Counted from the first letter of the stretch, positions 24,801 to 36,975 are shown. The stretch is 64,000 nucleotides of DNA from Antedon bifida (GCA_963402885.1 OY727094.1:28274501-28338500); one strand, 5' to 3'. Numbers and translations are program-made. The notes: generated by a model not told the origin, from the letters alone.

Positions 24801-26693
24801 GATTAATGAAATAAAATCATTTATTTATTTAGATATTTTGCAAGTTTACTTCAGTTGCTCTCTACCTTCTTCTGATGAACATATTTTTTTGGATGTTTGC
24901 CGAAGCAGTCTTTCTTGTCTTCAAGGTGATTCACCGAACACCAAGCCGATACAACCGATTGAGAAACTACATGTTGTTCTGTTATTTGGTACCAGTTATT
25001 TTAGTTTCACCAGTCGCGATTGTCATGTATGATTCATACGGAAATGATTAGTAAGTAAAAACATGTCATTTTGTGTGGTTCACCAACACCTTTATTCATT
25101 TAATGTTTCATTACATAGTTTCTAAACATTGTATACCCTTTTTCCCTTATCTGTTTTCCCTTCAATAATATCAGTAATAATTGTTAACCTTTAGTATCAT
25201 ACCAAGAAGTAAAAACATTGTTAATCAATCAATTGGACTTTTAATTATATATATATGTGCAAAACCAAAAAGAAAAACCAAAGTGCTAACAGTATATAAA
25301 TAGAATGAATTTTAAATTGGCTACTAAAAAGAAATTGCAATAAATCTAAGTATAGACTTTGACACGATTAAAATAATTAATTGTTGCTTTGTTTTTTACA
25401 AACTGTAATCATTTTCAGCTGTTGGTTAGATGCAGACTTGACTTGGATAATACTTATTCCAGCATCAATATTAGTTCTAGTAAGATCATATATTATTATA
25501 CTTGAAAAAACTGTTCATTAATCTATTTCTTAAGTAGGTACGTAATTAATTGTCGACGTAAATATTGTTGCTTAAATGGCCTTTGTACCTACCAATGATA
25601 TCTAGACTAGACTATATCTGTTATTCGTTCTATATTAAAAATAAGACAAAGAAATCAGCCCTTTTTAGAGACCACGGTGGAAATAAGTAGTTTTTTGTAA
25701 TCTGTTTTTTAATCTTTGAATGTTCTACAATTTGGCCTAATAATTAAAATAAAAAGGCCCTTCCTTATGGAAATTAAAGAATTCTGAATTTCACATGATC
25801 ATTATTTCTGATTGTATCTAAAGTTTAGTATGGCAGTACTGATCATGATGGTTCACATCATTTACCGACGGGCTGGTACGAACGTACGAATGGGGAAAAC
25901 TGAACAAGAGGACCACAGACAGTTAAAGTAAGAGTAATTCAATAAAGATATACACACTGAACACGATTCGCTAACGTGCGTTTAGTACAGAACCAGGAAT
26001 GATCTAGTTTAAACGGTCCTATTCAACCAATTGAATTTTCAAGACTATTAATCCGGCTACCGGACCGGAATCCGGGCTCTTTCTGAACGTAGTTTAATAC
26101 AGTACATTATAATATTTATCCTATTTTTGAAATTATATTCAGACAGGTCTATGCAGAGTATAAGAGAGTAAATAGACCATAACATATTTACATTTATGTA
26201 CTAATTATGTTTTAATGACAATCTTATAAATAAATACTGTACACTTCTTTTTTAGAAAGTCGTTGAAGGGAGCTTTATTTCTCGTCCCTATTCTGGGTGT
26301 CACGTGGATTTTTGGACCACTCATGGCCGTTACTGATGGATCCCTCTTCATGCAGTATATGTTTGTGATATTGAACTCCTTACAAGGCGTGTTTATATTT
26401 ATTGTCTACTGTTTGTTAGACAACGAGGTAAAGTTACCGTATTAGTTACATATTCTAGTTTTTTGTGCATAAACGCAGCTGTAAAAGTACGGCTTTGATT
26501 ATTTCGTTATAAAAAGAAGTACAAAAAGTTGTTGTGAACTTGTGAATTTACATGCACATTTGTTGTAGTGAAGTATCTTAAAATCTATAATAATTATATA
26601 AATTGTTCATGTGATTTTCAGGTACAGGCTCAATGGAAGTTTATGAAAAAAAGTCAAGTTCACACAACCGAAAGCACACAGACAACTTTATAA
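18823..26693 (+). CDS. Adhesion GPCR 2: doubled lectin-like exon, HYR, GPS, 7TM
   Basis: Paralogue of the preceding receptor, about 782 aa. Exons: 18823-18925, 19113-19625, 20120-20344, 20814-20905, 21141-21246, 21586-21687, 21992-22067, 22480-22576, 22802-22893, 23139-23244, 23358-23461, 24112-24217, 24833-25050, 25419-25479, 25824-25927, 26256-26427, 26622-26693. Every intron has the same phase as in GPCR 1, and exons 5, 7, 9, 11-15 have identical lengths. The N-terminus has a hydrophobic stretch after a Trp/Arg-rich start. Exon 2 (residues about 35-206) holds two copies of a diverged SUEL-like segment, each with PSKI-VIYA and CDDLSTCTI. An HYR domain follows, then the stalk, then a GPS (CRCNHLTSF, cleavage predicted L491/T492), and seven helices with WIFGPL in TM6. 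The tail is short. The ATG at 18823 is used because the ATG just upstream meets a stop after two codons. Ligand unknown. Confidence 0.82.
19710..19822. repeat. (CAGA)n/(CCGA)n element, third copy
   Basis: It has the same left flank (CAACAGCCATTAAGTCGCGT, then GTGATACCGGACC) and right flank (CGACATAGTGAACTATAG) as the arrays in intron 2 of GPCR 1. Its array is shorter. It also sits in intron 2, so the copy may predate the receptor duplication. Confidence 0.6.
20541..20612. repeat. Near-perfect hairpin in GPCR 2 intron 3
   Basis: Two 30-base arms (20541-20570 and 20583-20612) are reverse complements with about two mismatches and a 12-base loop. The left arm starts GTGAAACAGTTTCTGCTTAA. The size would suit a small palindromic element or a miRNA-like precursor; nothing in the sequence decides between these. 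Confidence 0.6.
24240..24745. repeat. Possible MITE-like insertion in GPCR 2 intron 12
   Basis: The segment begins near CATAGTCTACACTTTCAAAC and ends near GCTTTAGTGTAGACTG, an imperfect terminal inversion that resembles the ends of family 1 elements. The interior contains several AGTTTGC/GCAAACT motifs in both orientations. The matching intron of GPCR 1 lacks it. Confidence 0.35.
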
Positions 26694-27486
26694 GCGGAAG
26701 GTTTAAGCATGGAGCTAATAGCTCCATGGTACGTGAACCTGGAGGTCGTGGTCCGAGTCTCACCCGAGAATTACTTGCTGTTTTTTCATAATAAATTACA
26801 TGTTATAAAATAGGGAAAATATTTAACCAATTAACTTAGATCCATGTCGCAAAGCCATTTTGCATTAGTCAGTTAATTTTCATCAACTCTTATCCCTTTT
26901 TGAAAATGTGTAAAAAGTTGCTTTTCTCTGTGAATGGAGAAGAAGCGGCAAACTGACGTTTTAGATGTTTTCTAGTGAAATACGTCATAGATTACAGAAA
27001 AATAGTTAGGTTATGAAAACAAAAGAAAAATATTGTTGTAGAACTATAGCCTATTATTACACATATGATTAAACCAATTCAAATGTTATGTTATTGTTTT
27101 AATATAGGCCTACTTAAATACTTACGTAAGCTATTATTGAAAATAAGAAGTATAAAACCTAACAAGAGAATAAAGATAATTATTTACAATGTCTTCTGTT
27201 AAGAATATTAAGTAGATTATTATTATACTTTCTTTTTTTTCTGTTGATTTAAAAACCAGAAGTCCACATCAAAACATACGGAATTATGTACTTATCTGCA
27301 TATTATTTCCTTATTTGATTTGTAGGATATTAAAAAAGAAGTTGGAATTATTCCATACTTTGTAGATAAATAATTATATCTGTCAGTACATAGTTAGATA
27401 GGGTGACATTGGTGAAAAAACATATTCATTTATACAGCTATATACAAGTTATTACTGTTAATGCTGTTTTTTCTGGAAAAAGTATT
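26694..27486. other. Convergent 3' region between GPCR 2 and ML gene A
   Basis: Includes a small perfect inverted repeat CATGGAGCT-AAT-AGCTCCATG at about 26708, a short tRNA B-box-like stretch (GGTCCGAGTCTC near 26750) that may be a SINE remnant, and an AATAAA at 26790 that could serve as the GPCR 2 poly(A) signal. I see no other gene. Confidence 0.5.
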
Positions 27487-29630
27487 CTATTTGTAGATAT
27501 TTAATTCACCTTTAATACAAAAAGCCGTCTGTGTGTAATTTGAAATAACAGCCTTTGCTTCAATCTTTCCAGTCTGCAAAATACAAAAAAAAAAAAAAAT
27601 TAGTTTAAACAGTTATAATGAAATTTTTATTTATAATATATTCTATGTCAATGCATGGTTTAAAAATAATGAAAATGTGACGAATTGAATGTTTCACTTT
27701 TAGTGACGCAGTTAAACCTACTTACCACCGGTAACAGTACAGTGGTCAAGCATTCAACGGAAAGTTGTACCCAATCTAGATATAGATATAGATATATAGA
27801 TAATTTACTTATTATTGTCTTCAAGCTTAACTGGAAACTAGAAAAAAATCGGATTCGGCCATCCACGGACCTACGGCAGTCAGCAGTGCAGGGCCTACCC
27901 AGATCATCGCACCGGAAGAGGATCCCTTATTTTGTATAATAGTGTACTAAGTTCTTTAACGTGCATTGTATGTACACACGGAACCAACGTGTTTACGTCC
28001 TATCCGAAAGACGAGGCAATGATAGTATATCTTGGATACAACTAATATGGCAGACAGACAGCCAATGGAATGATAGTCCGATGCCCTTATCATACATATA
28101 CATATTATACAGCATCCGACGCCATATTTCCATATCCCATCCCAGAACACAACCTGGACAAACTTTGCTTAATTCGGTGATTTGACGAGAACCAGTGTTT
28201 CAACGCAATATGGCCGTATATTATAATAAAGGCAAGAACGCATTCGCATGTTTTTATTAAATTCATTAATAAGTTGTTTTTTTTACCATTGTTAACATCA
28301 TTATAATTTACAGTACAACTTTTCCATAACCAGATCAAAAACAACCATTGTGCTACGTGACAGTAATTTCATAATAACTCAGCCTGTCCATGTAGTAATT
28401 TATACTCCATGGACTAATAATAACGGCAAAACAAATTAATATCAGTAACTTTACCTTTTTCTTGTAAGGGTAACGGGCAATCAACAGGTATACTCGTGCA
28501 ATCAAACGCGTCACCGAAGCGAATCGGTTTGTCTCCGAAGAGGTTGACGTAGCCACTGATGAAAAAACTATCGTACATATCAGCATCTGGCAGGAAGAAG
28601 ATGACGTAATGGTTAAATCAGAGAATGAGTGTTATTACTCTTCCCTAAAATATAGGCGAGTCCCGGTGTATGTATGATTTGTCAAAGTGTCACATGTAAT
28701 TTCTGTATTATAGGCCATAACATGGCAAATTATCAACGTATTTGATTTTTAAAAAATATTATGTATCTTTCAAGTTATCAATATAAGTATGAATTTGAAG
28801 ATTTCCATACTCATGAAAAATGTGCTAGGACGAGTTAATCATCAAATAATTATCCATCTATTTAAAACAATTAGGAATGATCCTATTTATATTGTGAGTA
28901 CCATTCGACAATTTAAACCCGAGGTGAACGAACTATCTATTTAATTTTATCGCAAATGTAATAATTATTTAAAAAACATATTGTGGCTACTTACCAAGAC
29001 GAAATATCAAGGTCATATTGACAGATTTTGTTCGACTTTTAACGATGCTTGGAATACTTGTGAATTGAAAAGGTGGATCTTCTGGAGGTCCTAAATAAAT
29101 GAATCGTAAAGCTCTGTCTACACTATCAAACTTTATGTGACAACAAACAATGTGAAGTTAAGTTATTAAGAAAACACAGAAGATTCTGCACTTGAAATCA
29201 TTCATCACTAGTAGGCCAAATCACAACGTTGGGAACGTGGGAACACGTCCCAATATCACCGAAAACCCACAGCGAATTAACTTGTACCTATTACTAACTC
29301 ATCAGTATTCATCAGTCATATTGACACTCATTCAGTATAATACAGTTGTAAGCTATTTAAAACCACCATAGCAAATGGTCTCCAGTACTGCTTTAGTAAT
29401 GAACATTTTTTGTTTGTTAAAGTTGACGTAATATAATCGGGTGAATATAACTTACCGCATGATTCCAAATGGAACGAAGAATTGTTCGTCTTTGCTTTCA
29501 GCCCAGTACGCTTATAAAATAATTTGACATCGGGTGGGTCTATCTTTTTAAAAACATTAACCGAACAGGCAGCCCCTGCTGTAAAAACCACAAAGCTTGC
29601 TATCAAAAGCAGAGAAAGAATCTTCGTCAT
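27487..29630 (-). CDS. Secreted ML-like lipid-recognition protein, copy A
   Basis: A predicted 179-aa secreted protein. Exons on the minus strand, 5' to 3': 29456-29630, 28995-29090, 28455-28586, 27726-27775, 27487-27573; splice phases agree and the sum is divisible by three. The first 20 residues (MTKILSLLLIASFVVFTAGA) are a typical signal peptide. The mature part has six cysteines, the number expected for three disulphides. The order of strands and cysteines (FHLESCG; a PSIVKSRTKSV strand; DAFDCTSIPVDCPLPL; C-terminal FCIKGELNIYK) resembles ML-domain proteins such as GM2 activator/MD-2/NPC2, which bind lipids in a beta-sandwich pocket. The family call is by pattern only and should be treated as probable. 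It is the most diverged member of the local family. A SINE abuts the acceptor of exon 4. Confidence 0.6.
27781..27962 (-). repeat. 5'-truncated tRNA-derived SINE
   Basis: Read on the minus strand it matches the body and 3' end of the fuller copy at 50775-51125 (TGCACGTTAAAGAACTT, CTGCACTGCTG, CTGCCGT, TTTCCAGTTAAGCTTGA). It then runs into a (TATATC)n tail that stops at the exon 4 acceptor of ML gene A. The tRNA-like head is missing. Confidence 0.75.
29107..29160. repeat. MITE family 1 fragment in intron 1 of ML gene A
   Basis: Only the left end is kept (TAAAGCTCTGTCTACACTAT, then CAAACTTTATGTGACA). It lies 17 bases from exon 2. Genes B, C and D carry the same element at the matching position. 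Confidence 0.7.
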
Positions 29631-31169
29631 ATTTACGGATTTTAGTATTTGATGTATATTTTGCTGCAGAAAATCTCACCTTTCTAACTTGTATAGAGAA
29701 ATAAGGAAACTGATCATTTTATCTTACTATACACTAGTTACATACTAACTGTTTAAAGAATTTATCCAGACATTCAAAAGAACAATCGCTCGCTAAACTG
29801 TACTGCTGTTCGTGTTTACCTAACCATTAAAAGAGAGGAATTCTTGCTATTATGCCATGACCTTATACAATACTCCATATTTTATTTCCTTATCAATAAT
29901 TGTTCTTGTTAAGGAAATGAGAAGAAAAGAAATGAGAAGGAAGTAAACATTCAATCGTCAATATGACACCAGTAACTATTACATGTTCGATCGCTTTCGA
30001 TTTGCGAAGACCGACGACGACTGATTTGCGAAGACCGACCAAAGTATACGTCATGTTAATTCAATGTGCGCATGCGGGGATAGGGACGAGTGTCCTCGCT
30101 CGCCACCTCGACAGTTTTAATGGTTAGGTCCCGCGACACATCAACTGACCTGATCCAGTTAGGTCGTCGATCGTCGCCATTTGAAAGCTCCTCTATCCCC
30201 GTAGCTTTCATTATGTTATTTTGTTTTTGTATACACTGTATCAGTACATTGTTTTTTCACTCAGTGTATGAGGAACTTATACTATAGATGGGGATTTCCC
30301 TAAAAAAATATTTGTGAGAACCAAAGTTCAAACTTGTATTGTTCCATTTGAAAGATATTTAAAGGTAGGCTATAAAATGTATACAATCATAAAGTCCAAT
30401 TTACACAGACGAGCGGTAACGGAAATCAAAATATAGAATCTATGTTATTCCTTATGACTATTTTTATCCCTGCAGGAGAGATACATAATATTCTACGTGG
30501 GACAAGCTAGGTCCGGGTTTCCGCTTACCATTACTGTCTGTGTAAATTGGCTTTTATGATTGTATAAATTCTATAACCTGCCTTTACATATCTTTCAAAT
30601 GGAACAATACAAGTTTGAACTTTGGTTCTCACAAATTTCGTCTGTGTAAATTGGCCTTTAACGTTTGCATGCACCATAAAATCATCAATTAAATAAAATG
30701 TGTAAACGAAAGAAAATGTGCGATAGTAGAAAGTAGATTTTGATATACTTTTTATTTTATCAGATTATGTATCGCTAACATAGGAGTAAATTCAATATTT
30801 TGTAATGATTTAAAAACACTACAATTAAATAATAATAACTTCAATTCTATACCTATCAGTTACAAACATCGAGTTTAATGGTGCATCCATTTTACAAAAT
30901 AAAAACAAAAAAACCAAATTATAACATATTAGTCAACAGAAAATACAAAGTTCTAAATACTAATACATAACATCAATACAATAATGCAAGTTTATTACTT
31001 AAAGTCGTCTAGTCTATAAGAGGGAAGATACAGTAACATATTTATCTGTCAATAATGGTTTTGCTGATAAGATGACAATTAAACATTTATTTATTCAACT
31101 ATTAATATTTTTACAGTGTTTAACGATTAGTTTCATGTGCACTTTATAACAGACGTGTGAATACGTCTT
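29631..31169. other. Spacer between ML genes A and B
   Basis: Contains the promoter side of gene A, a direct repeat of ATTTGCGAAGACCGAC at about 30000-30042, and a large palindrome around 30303-30640, annotated separately. No further gene is evident. Confidence 0.55.
30303..30662. repeat. Large palindrome with a family 2 element at its centre
   Basis: The left arm (30303-30394) contains GAGAACCAAAGTTCAAACTT and TTCCATTTGAAAGATAT. The right arm (30556-30640) is its near-perfect reverse complement. The centre, 30396-30554, is a family 2 element with its own inverted ends (CCAATTTACACAGACGAG and CTGTCTGTGTAAATTGG). A further half-copy of that end occurs at 30641-30662. This looks like one element nested in, or forming the core of, a bigger foldback element. 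Confidence 0.7.
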
Positions 31170-33466
31170 CTACTTGTAGATATTTAATTGACCCTTGACA
31201 CAAACAGCCGTCTGATCGTAATAATTCGAAACCATTATCTTAGCATCCATCTGTCCAATCTACAAAATAAAAGACCATTTTACATTTTTAATCCGAGAAA
31301 ACTAAACATATTCTAATATTGCATGTCACGTGTTTAAAATAAAAGTTTCGTGTTTGTGAAGATTTTAGTAGGCCTAATCGCCAACGGCAATTAAAAATAA
31401 TAGCCATCACAAAATGTATTGCAATACCAGCTTGACTTTTATTAAATGAATGTTTTTGTTTTGTTTTTTTTTAGTATTAGTCGTAACTATAATACATCGA
31501 ATCTTTTAATATTTTTTAATTGAATGTGTTTTACTTACCGGTAGCTGCATGTTAGGCCTGCATTCAGCGGAAAGTTGTACCCAATCTAAAAGGCAAAAAA
31601 GCATTCGCAGTTAATTTTGTGAAAATCATTATTCCATTTTCGCTAAAATTACAGTAGACTAGTACAGTGAGGCTAGTTGACTTTCGTCGTTATCCACATG
31701 TCGTCGTCATCATCAACATCATCGTCATCCATGTCGTCGTCATCCACATGTCGTCGTCATCCACATGTCGTCGTCATCCACACGTCGTTGTTATCCACAT
31801 GTCGTCGTCATCATCAACAACATCGTCGTTCATCGCTGATAATCATTATCATCACAATGCTGTCAGCTAGCTACAGTTCTCTATACCAGGTTATTGTTAA
31901 TCTACAATAAATATCAGTAAACTTTACCATTTTCTTTTAAGGGAAATGGGCAAGGTATATCTGGAATATTAGAGCAATCAAACGCCCCGCCGTAGTGAAT
32001 TGGTGGTGCTCCTTTATAGAGTGTTACGGAGATATCGGCCAGAACACTGATAAGGTCAGCATCTGACAGAAAAAACAAAAATTATGTGAGTATTCAACTC
32101 AGCGGTTAATATAAAAATTATGGAATAACTGTTTTCGTTAAACTATATTTTCATTACATTTTACATATTTAAAAATTATCATATTATATGATACGGTCTC
32201 TCTCAACAATATACACGTCTACAGTTGAACAGACTTATTTATTTACTATATTACAAGTATGTTATTTGAAAAGAACATTGCAGGATACTTACCAAGACGA
32301 AACATTACGGTAATTTCAACAGTTTTCGTTCGACTGGTTAGGATGCTTGGAGTACTTATTACACGAAAAGATTTCTCTTTCGTAGGATCTGAAGAAATCA
32401 TAACAAAAAATGATTATTAAGTTAAAGCTCTCTCTACACTAGCTATCAAATGTTATGTGATCAAAAATGTGATGAGCCCATATATGGACATGATAATGTC
32501 ATATCACTACTATATTTGGGAATATCACTATCGTATTATTTTGTGCACATCACACTTTTTTTGACAGAGCTTAAGTTAATAAAAAAAAACCAATATTTTA
32601 AAATCAAAACTCCCTAACTGCACTTGAACACATCAACCAAAGACAGGCCTAACACACGTTAAAATGGTTGTATTATTATTATCGTAAAGTGTTTTTAATG
32701 CATAGAGCTAAAAATTAGCTTTCAGTAATACTTTAATTTGAACATAATTTAATTTTTTTTATTTACACAAATAACAAACTTTTTTTTCATACGCATCCAA
32801 TAGCGATTAACTCCCCAATTACAGGATGATTAAATTATTTAATCATTTTATCGTGCTTATAAACTAATCCTCATTTGAGACTTAGAGAGAGTGGAGTTGA
32901 AAGAGTCGTGAGTTACAACATTGGTACTAGTTCCCTGGACCCTGGGAGGCAACACGTTAGACCACCAAGATACATTGAGGAGAATTTTTGTTTACAATGA
33001 TCCAAGTTATGAAATCTCTTCCCACTTTTCGTCCAAATATAACCTAAAAAGTCTCTGGATGCAGCTTATATTATAAGGTTTCTTTTAGATGCGCTTTATT
33101 AGTTGTTCTACTGGACTATGATCCCCAATGTCTTCTTAGATATACCATCGGTGTAGCGTTAATTGCTTACAAAGATGATGAAGTTAAAAAATACCCTGGC
33201 CCACCAGGCGGTTTAGAAATGTCCCTGCCTGAGCAACAACAACTATAATTTCACACATCAAAATAGTCTAACTTACCACATGATTCCAAGTCAAACGAAG
33301 AATCGTTCGTCTTTGCTTTGAGCCCTAAAGGTTTATAATATAATTTGTTATCATAATCGGGTGGATGTTTCATCTTTTCAAACACAGTGAGTGAACAAAA
33401 TGAAGCATCTGTAAAGACCATCACACAGCTTCCTATCAAAAACAGAAAAAGAATCCGATTCATCAT
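31170..33466 (-). CDS. Secreted ML-like lipid-recognition protein, copy B
   Basis: A predicted 185-aa secreted protein with five exons on the minus strand: 33277-33466, 32293-32388, 31928-32062, 31539-31585, 31170-31259. Phases are 1,1,1,0 as in copy A. A signal peptide (MMNRILFLFLIGSCVMVFTDA) precedes a mature chain with six cysteines. Recognisable stretches are SSFDLESCG, ILTSRTKTVEITVMFRLG, GGAFDCSNIPDIPCPFPL and AVCVKGQLNIYK. The pattern suggests an ML (GM2-activator/MD-2-like) lipid-binding fold, likely acting outside the cell or in endolysosomes; this is inference. Intron 1 carries a MITE and intron 3 a GTCGTCGTCATCC minisatellite. Gene and flanks are nearly identical to copy D, pointing to recent duplication. 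Confidence 0.62.
31685..31830. repeat. GTCGTCGTCATCCACAT minisatellite in ML gene introns
   Basis: A short array of GTCGTCGTCATC with variable CACAT or AACA spacers in intron 3 of gene B. Related arrays are at 35918-36015 and 36608-36735 (pseudogene C) and 46590-46672 (gene D). The serine/valine-rich open frames here are translation of the repeat, not genes. Confidence 0.75.
32422..32574. repeat. MITE family 1 in intron 1 of ML gene B
   Basis: A complete copy with TTAAAGCTCTCTCTACACTA at the left and GACAGAGCTTAA at the right, with the CCATATATGGACATGATAAT core. Confidence 0.75.
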
Positions 33467-35425
33467 CTTTACTTTTGCTGAAGAAGACCTACACCTACCA
33501 GCTACAGTACTTTTGTATTGGGATTGCTTCGCCTTCCAATAAGGAAACTGTCTTTTAAATTAGTTATGCAGTTTAAGCTTAAATAAACTAAAATGAGTGT
33601 GCATTCATACAGAATAGTTGTATTTATGTACTGTATAGGCCTTTGTTGTTCCAGTTTCTATACAAATAAAAGAAATTCCCCATTAATGACACCATTCTGA
33701 TATGGCATTGATTCATTATACAGATTGTACTCTATTTAATATTTTTATTTCACTTCCTTAACAAACATGAAAAACGAAGCGAAACTAAATTAGGCCTTTA
33801 AACACTGTTTACTGAAAAAAAGTAATATTAATGCTTTCTGAAAGTTTTCTAGTATTTATACTTGCTATAAAAATGTGTATAAGGCTTATATATTGGTATT
33901 AGTAAATGTTTGTCAAATAATCCTGTTGGAAGTTTCCTACTAAAAAAATCTGTTCACAAAAGTCTTTGACAACTTCCAGGGGAGGGTGGTTATTGGTGGC
34001 TTGTGTGGTGGGCACCATTTTTTTGGCGTATACAAACGTCTAGAATAATATTTACATATAGACATAGGTCTACATATGCAAACTTTAAGGAAGCTACCAA
34101 AGGAAAAAAGGCTAATTTTAGTTTTATTAGATAATATAAATAGAGCCGGGGTTTACCCAAAATATTTATGAGGATTGTGAGGCCTAAACTATTTGCGTAT
34201 TAACATCTAGAATTGTTAAATATAGAAACATAAGCATGGTACGGTCGTTATTTGAGTATGTTCATCTGCATAATTGTTGTATACTGTACTTGAAATTATT
34301 TCAAAAAATTGTTTACTATACAGATGTTTTAGATTCATTGGCTCCATTAAAAAACTCTAAAGATAAACATACCGAACAACTGGTTGAAGAAGATATATAT
34401 ATATTAAAAGAAGATATGATAAGCACAATTTAAATACTTCAACAACAACATTTATTTAGAAACAGTTCAAGAAATAAGCAGAATACATTAATTACAATAA
34501 CTTAAATGGTAACATTAAATAAGAACTGTTTCAGGGATTGGAAAAAGAAGTAAAAGAACTTGTCAAATACCAACCCCTAAACAAAAACAACAAAAAAGCA
34601 ATTGCATGAAAAATCATTAGCTAATAGTAGATCTATAAATTATAATCCTAAACAAATTCATAAATATTTTTGAAATTTCATTTAACAAAATAAAAAATCT
34701 AATTACGGCACTTTATTTGCATTTGGAAATATATGTTTTTTTTTAATATACTATCAAGATCAAGTTGTTTCTACTGTAAATTTTCACGCAGTTTCACGGT
34801 CTGACAAACAGGAACAATTTATTACGATTACCAATTATTGAACAAGGAATTGTACCATATTGTTTATGAATTAGGGCCAATTTATACAGACGAGCGGTAA
34901 CGGTAATAAAAATATAGAATATATATCCTTATGACCATTTACACACAACACGGGCTCAGGATAGATAACAGATTTTACGTGGACAAGCTACGCGGTTTTT
35001 CGCTTACCGTTACCGTTCTTCGTCTGTGTAAATTGGCCTTTAAGTGTGTACCTAAAAAAAAGGAACAACTGATAGTGGCAATTTTCGGTCTGTACATTTT
35101 CTTGGAAGGATAGTCTTGTCCACTTAATAGGAGTGTCCCCCTCGAGTAGTGGTCATATGGATTCCTTTTGTGAACTATTACAGTATAACAAGCCAAAAGA
35201 ATAATAAAAAAACAAGGTACACAAGGCAACCGAAGCAAGATTTATGCGAGGCAATTGTTTTCCGAAAGTGTGAGACAAGAAGATAACGAATGGATGTAGC
35301 TTGTCAATATTGGTTTTGAAGATAAGGTGAAAATATTTATTCATACAACTATTAATATATTACAGTGATTAATGATTATTTTCATTTTCTGACGTCACTT
35401 TTTAACGGACATGTGAATACGTCTT
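33467..35425. other. Spacer between ML gene B and pseudogene C
   Basis: The part 33470-34233 recurs upstream of gene D (48306-49035), and 34245-34850 recurs downstream of gene D (45474-46080). Their junction near 34235-34245 marks the boundary between tandem units. A family 2 element lies at 34875-35040. No gene is recognised; the 65-codon frame at 34236-34433 is not shared as an open frame by the duplicate. Confidence 0.6.
34875..35040. repeat. Short interspersed element, family 2
   Basis: Begins GGCCAATTTATACAGACGAG and ends CGTCTGTGTAAATTGGCC, with inverted GCGGTAACGG and CCGTTACCG arms inside. It is absent from the equivalent place downstream of gene D, so it was inserted after that duplication or lost there. 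Confidence 0.7.
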
Positions 35426-36582
35426 CTACTTGTAGATATTTAGTTAACCCTTGACACAAAAGGCCGTCTGATGGTAATAATTTGAAACAATAATCTTAGC
35501 ATCCATCTGTCCAAGTACAAAATAAAAGACCATTTTACATTTTTAATCCGAGAAAGCTAAACATATTCTAATATTGCATGTCACGTGTTTAAAATAAAGG
35601 TTTCGTGTTTGTGAAGATTTTAGTAGGCCTAATCGCCAACGGCAATTAAAAATAATAGCCATCGCAATATGTATTGCAATACCAGCTTGACTTTTATTAA
35701 ATAAATGTTTTTGTCATGAGTATTAGCCGTAACTATTTAATACATCGAATCTTTTAATATTTTTTAATTGAATGTGTTTTACTCACCGGTAGCTGCATGT
35801 TAGGCCTGCATTCAGCGGAAATGTGTACCCAATCTAAAAGGCGCAGTTAATTTTGTGAAAATCATTATTCCATTTTCGTTAGAATTACAGTAGACTACTA
35901 CAGTGAGGCTAGTCGACTTTCGTCGTCATCCACATGTCGTCGTCATCATCAACATCGTCGTCATCCATATGTCGTCGTCATCGGCATGTCGTCGTCATCA
36001 ACATCGTCGTTCATCGCTGATAACAATCATTATCACCACATTGCTGTCATCTAGGCTAAAGTTCTCTACTATCCATGTTATTTCTAATCAATATTCTTTA
36101 CAGTAGTATTATGAATATTTTATATAGTTATCATGGCATTTAATATATTATCATTATACTTCTGGTGAACAATTATAGTTTCCATGCCGCCATGTCTCCA
36201 ACGTGAATTAATGCTAACACAGCTTACACAATAACAAAACAGTCAAACAATAAATACCAGTAACTTTACCATTTTGCTTTCAACGGAAATGGGCAAGGTA
36301 TATCTGGAATATTAGAGCAATCAAACGCCCCGCCGTAGTGAATTGGTGGTGCTCCTTTATAGAGTGTTATGGAGATATCGACCAGAACACTGATAAGGTC
36401 AGCATCTGATGGAAAGAACAAAAATGCTGTAAGTATTCAACTCAGCGGTTAATATAATAAAATTAGAAAAACTGTTTTCGTTAAACTATAATTTTATTCC
36501 ATTTTACATATTTCAAAATGATCATATATGATACGGTCTCTCTCAACATATACAAGTCTACAGTTGACCAGACTTATTTACT

Positions 36583-36975
36583 CTACTACAGTGAGGCTAG
36601 TCGACTTTCGTCATTATCCACATGTCGTCGTCATCATCAACATCGTCGTCATCCATATGTCGTCGTCATCATCAACATCGTCGTCATCCATATGTCGTCG
36701 TCATCGGCATGTCGTCGTCATCAACATCGTCGTTCATCGCTGATAACAATCATTATCACCACATTGCTGTCATCTAGGCTAAAGTTCTCTACTATCCATG
36801 TTATTTCTAATCAATATTCTTTACAGTAGTATTATGAATATTTTATATAGTTATCATGGCATTTAATATATTATCATTATACTTCTGGTGAACAATTATA
36901 GTTTCCATGCACGCCATGTCTCCAACGTGAATTAATGCTAACACAGCTTACACAATAACAAAACAGTCAAACAGA
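36583..36975. repeat. Duplicate of intron 3 sequence inserted into intron 2 of copy C
   Basis: This stretch is nearly identical to 35894-36249 of the same pseudogene, minisatellite included. The sequence AGACTTATTTACTCT occurs directly before it and again directly after it, while intact copies have it only once, as expected for a target-site duplication. Confidence 0.7.

Noticed and set aside
31667-31910. Serine/valine/histidine-rich frames around the GTCGTCGTCATCC arrays (also at 35903, 36518 and 36528)
   Set aside because: They arise from the minisatellite in ML gene introns and have no splice or domain support.
32640-33250. Possible extra exon between ML exons 1 and 2
   Set aside because: Exons 1 and 2 already join in phase in all copies, and the conserved stretch is simply the duplicated intron.
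34236-34433. 65-codon frame downstream of pseudogene C
   Set aside because: The near-identical duplicate at 45474-45660 has indels that break the frame, so it is unlikely to be coding.
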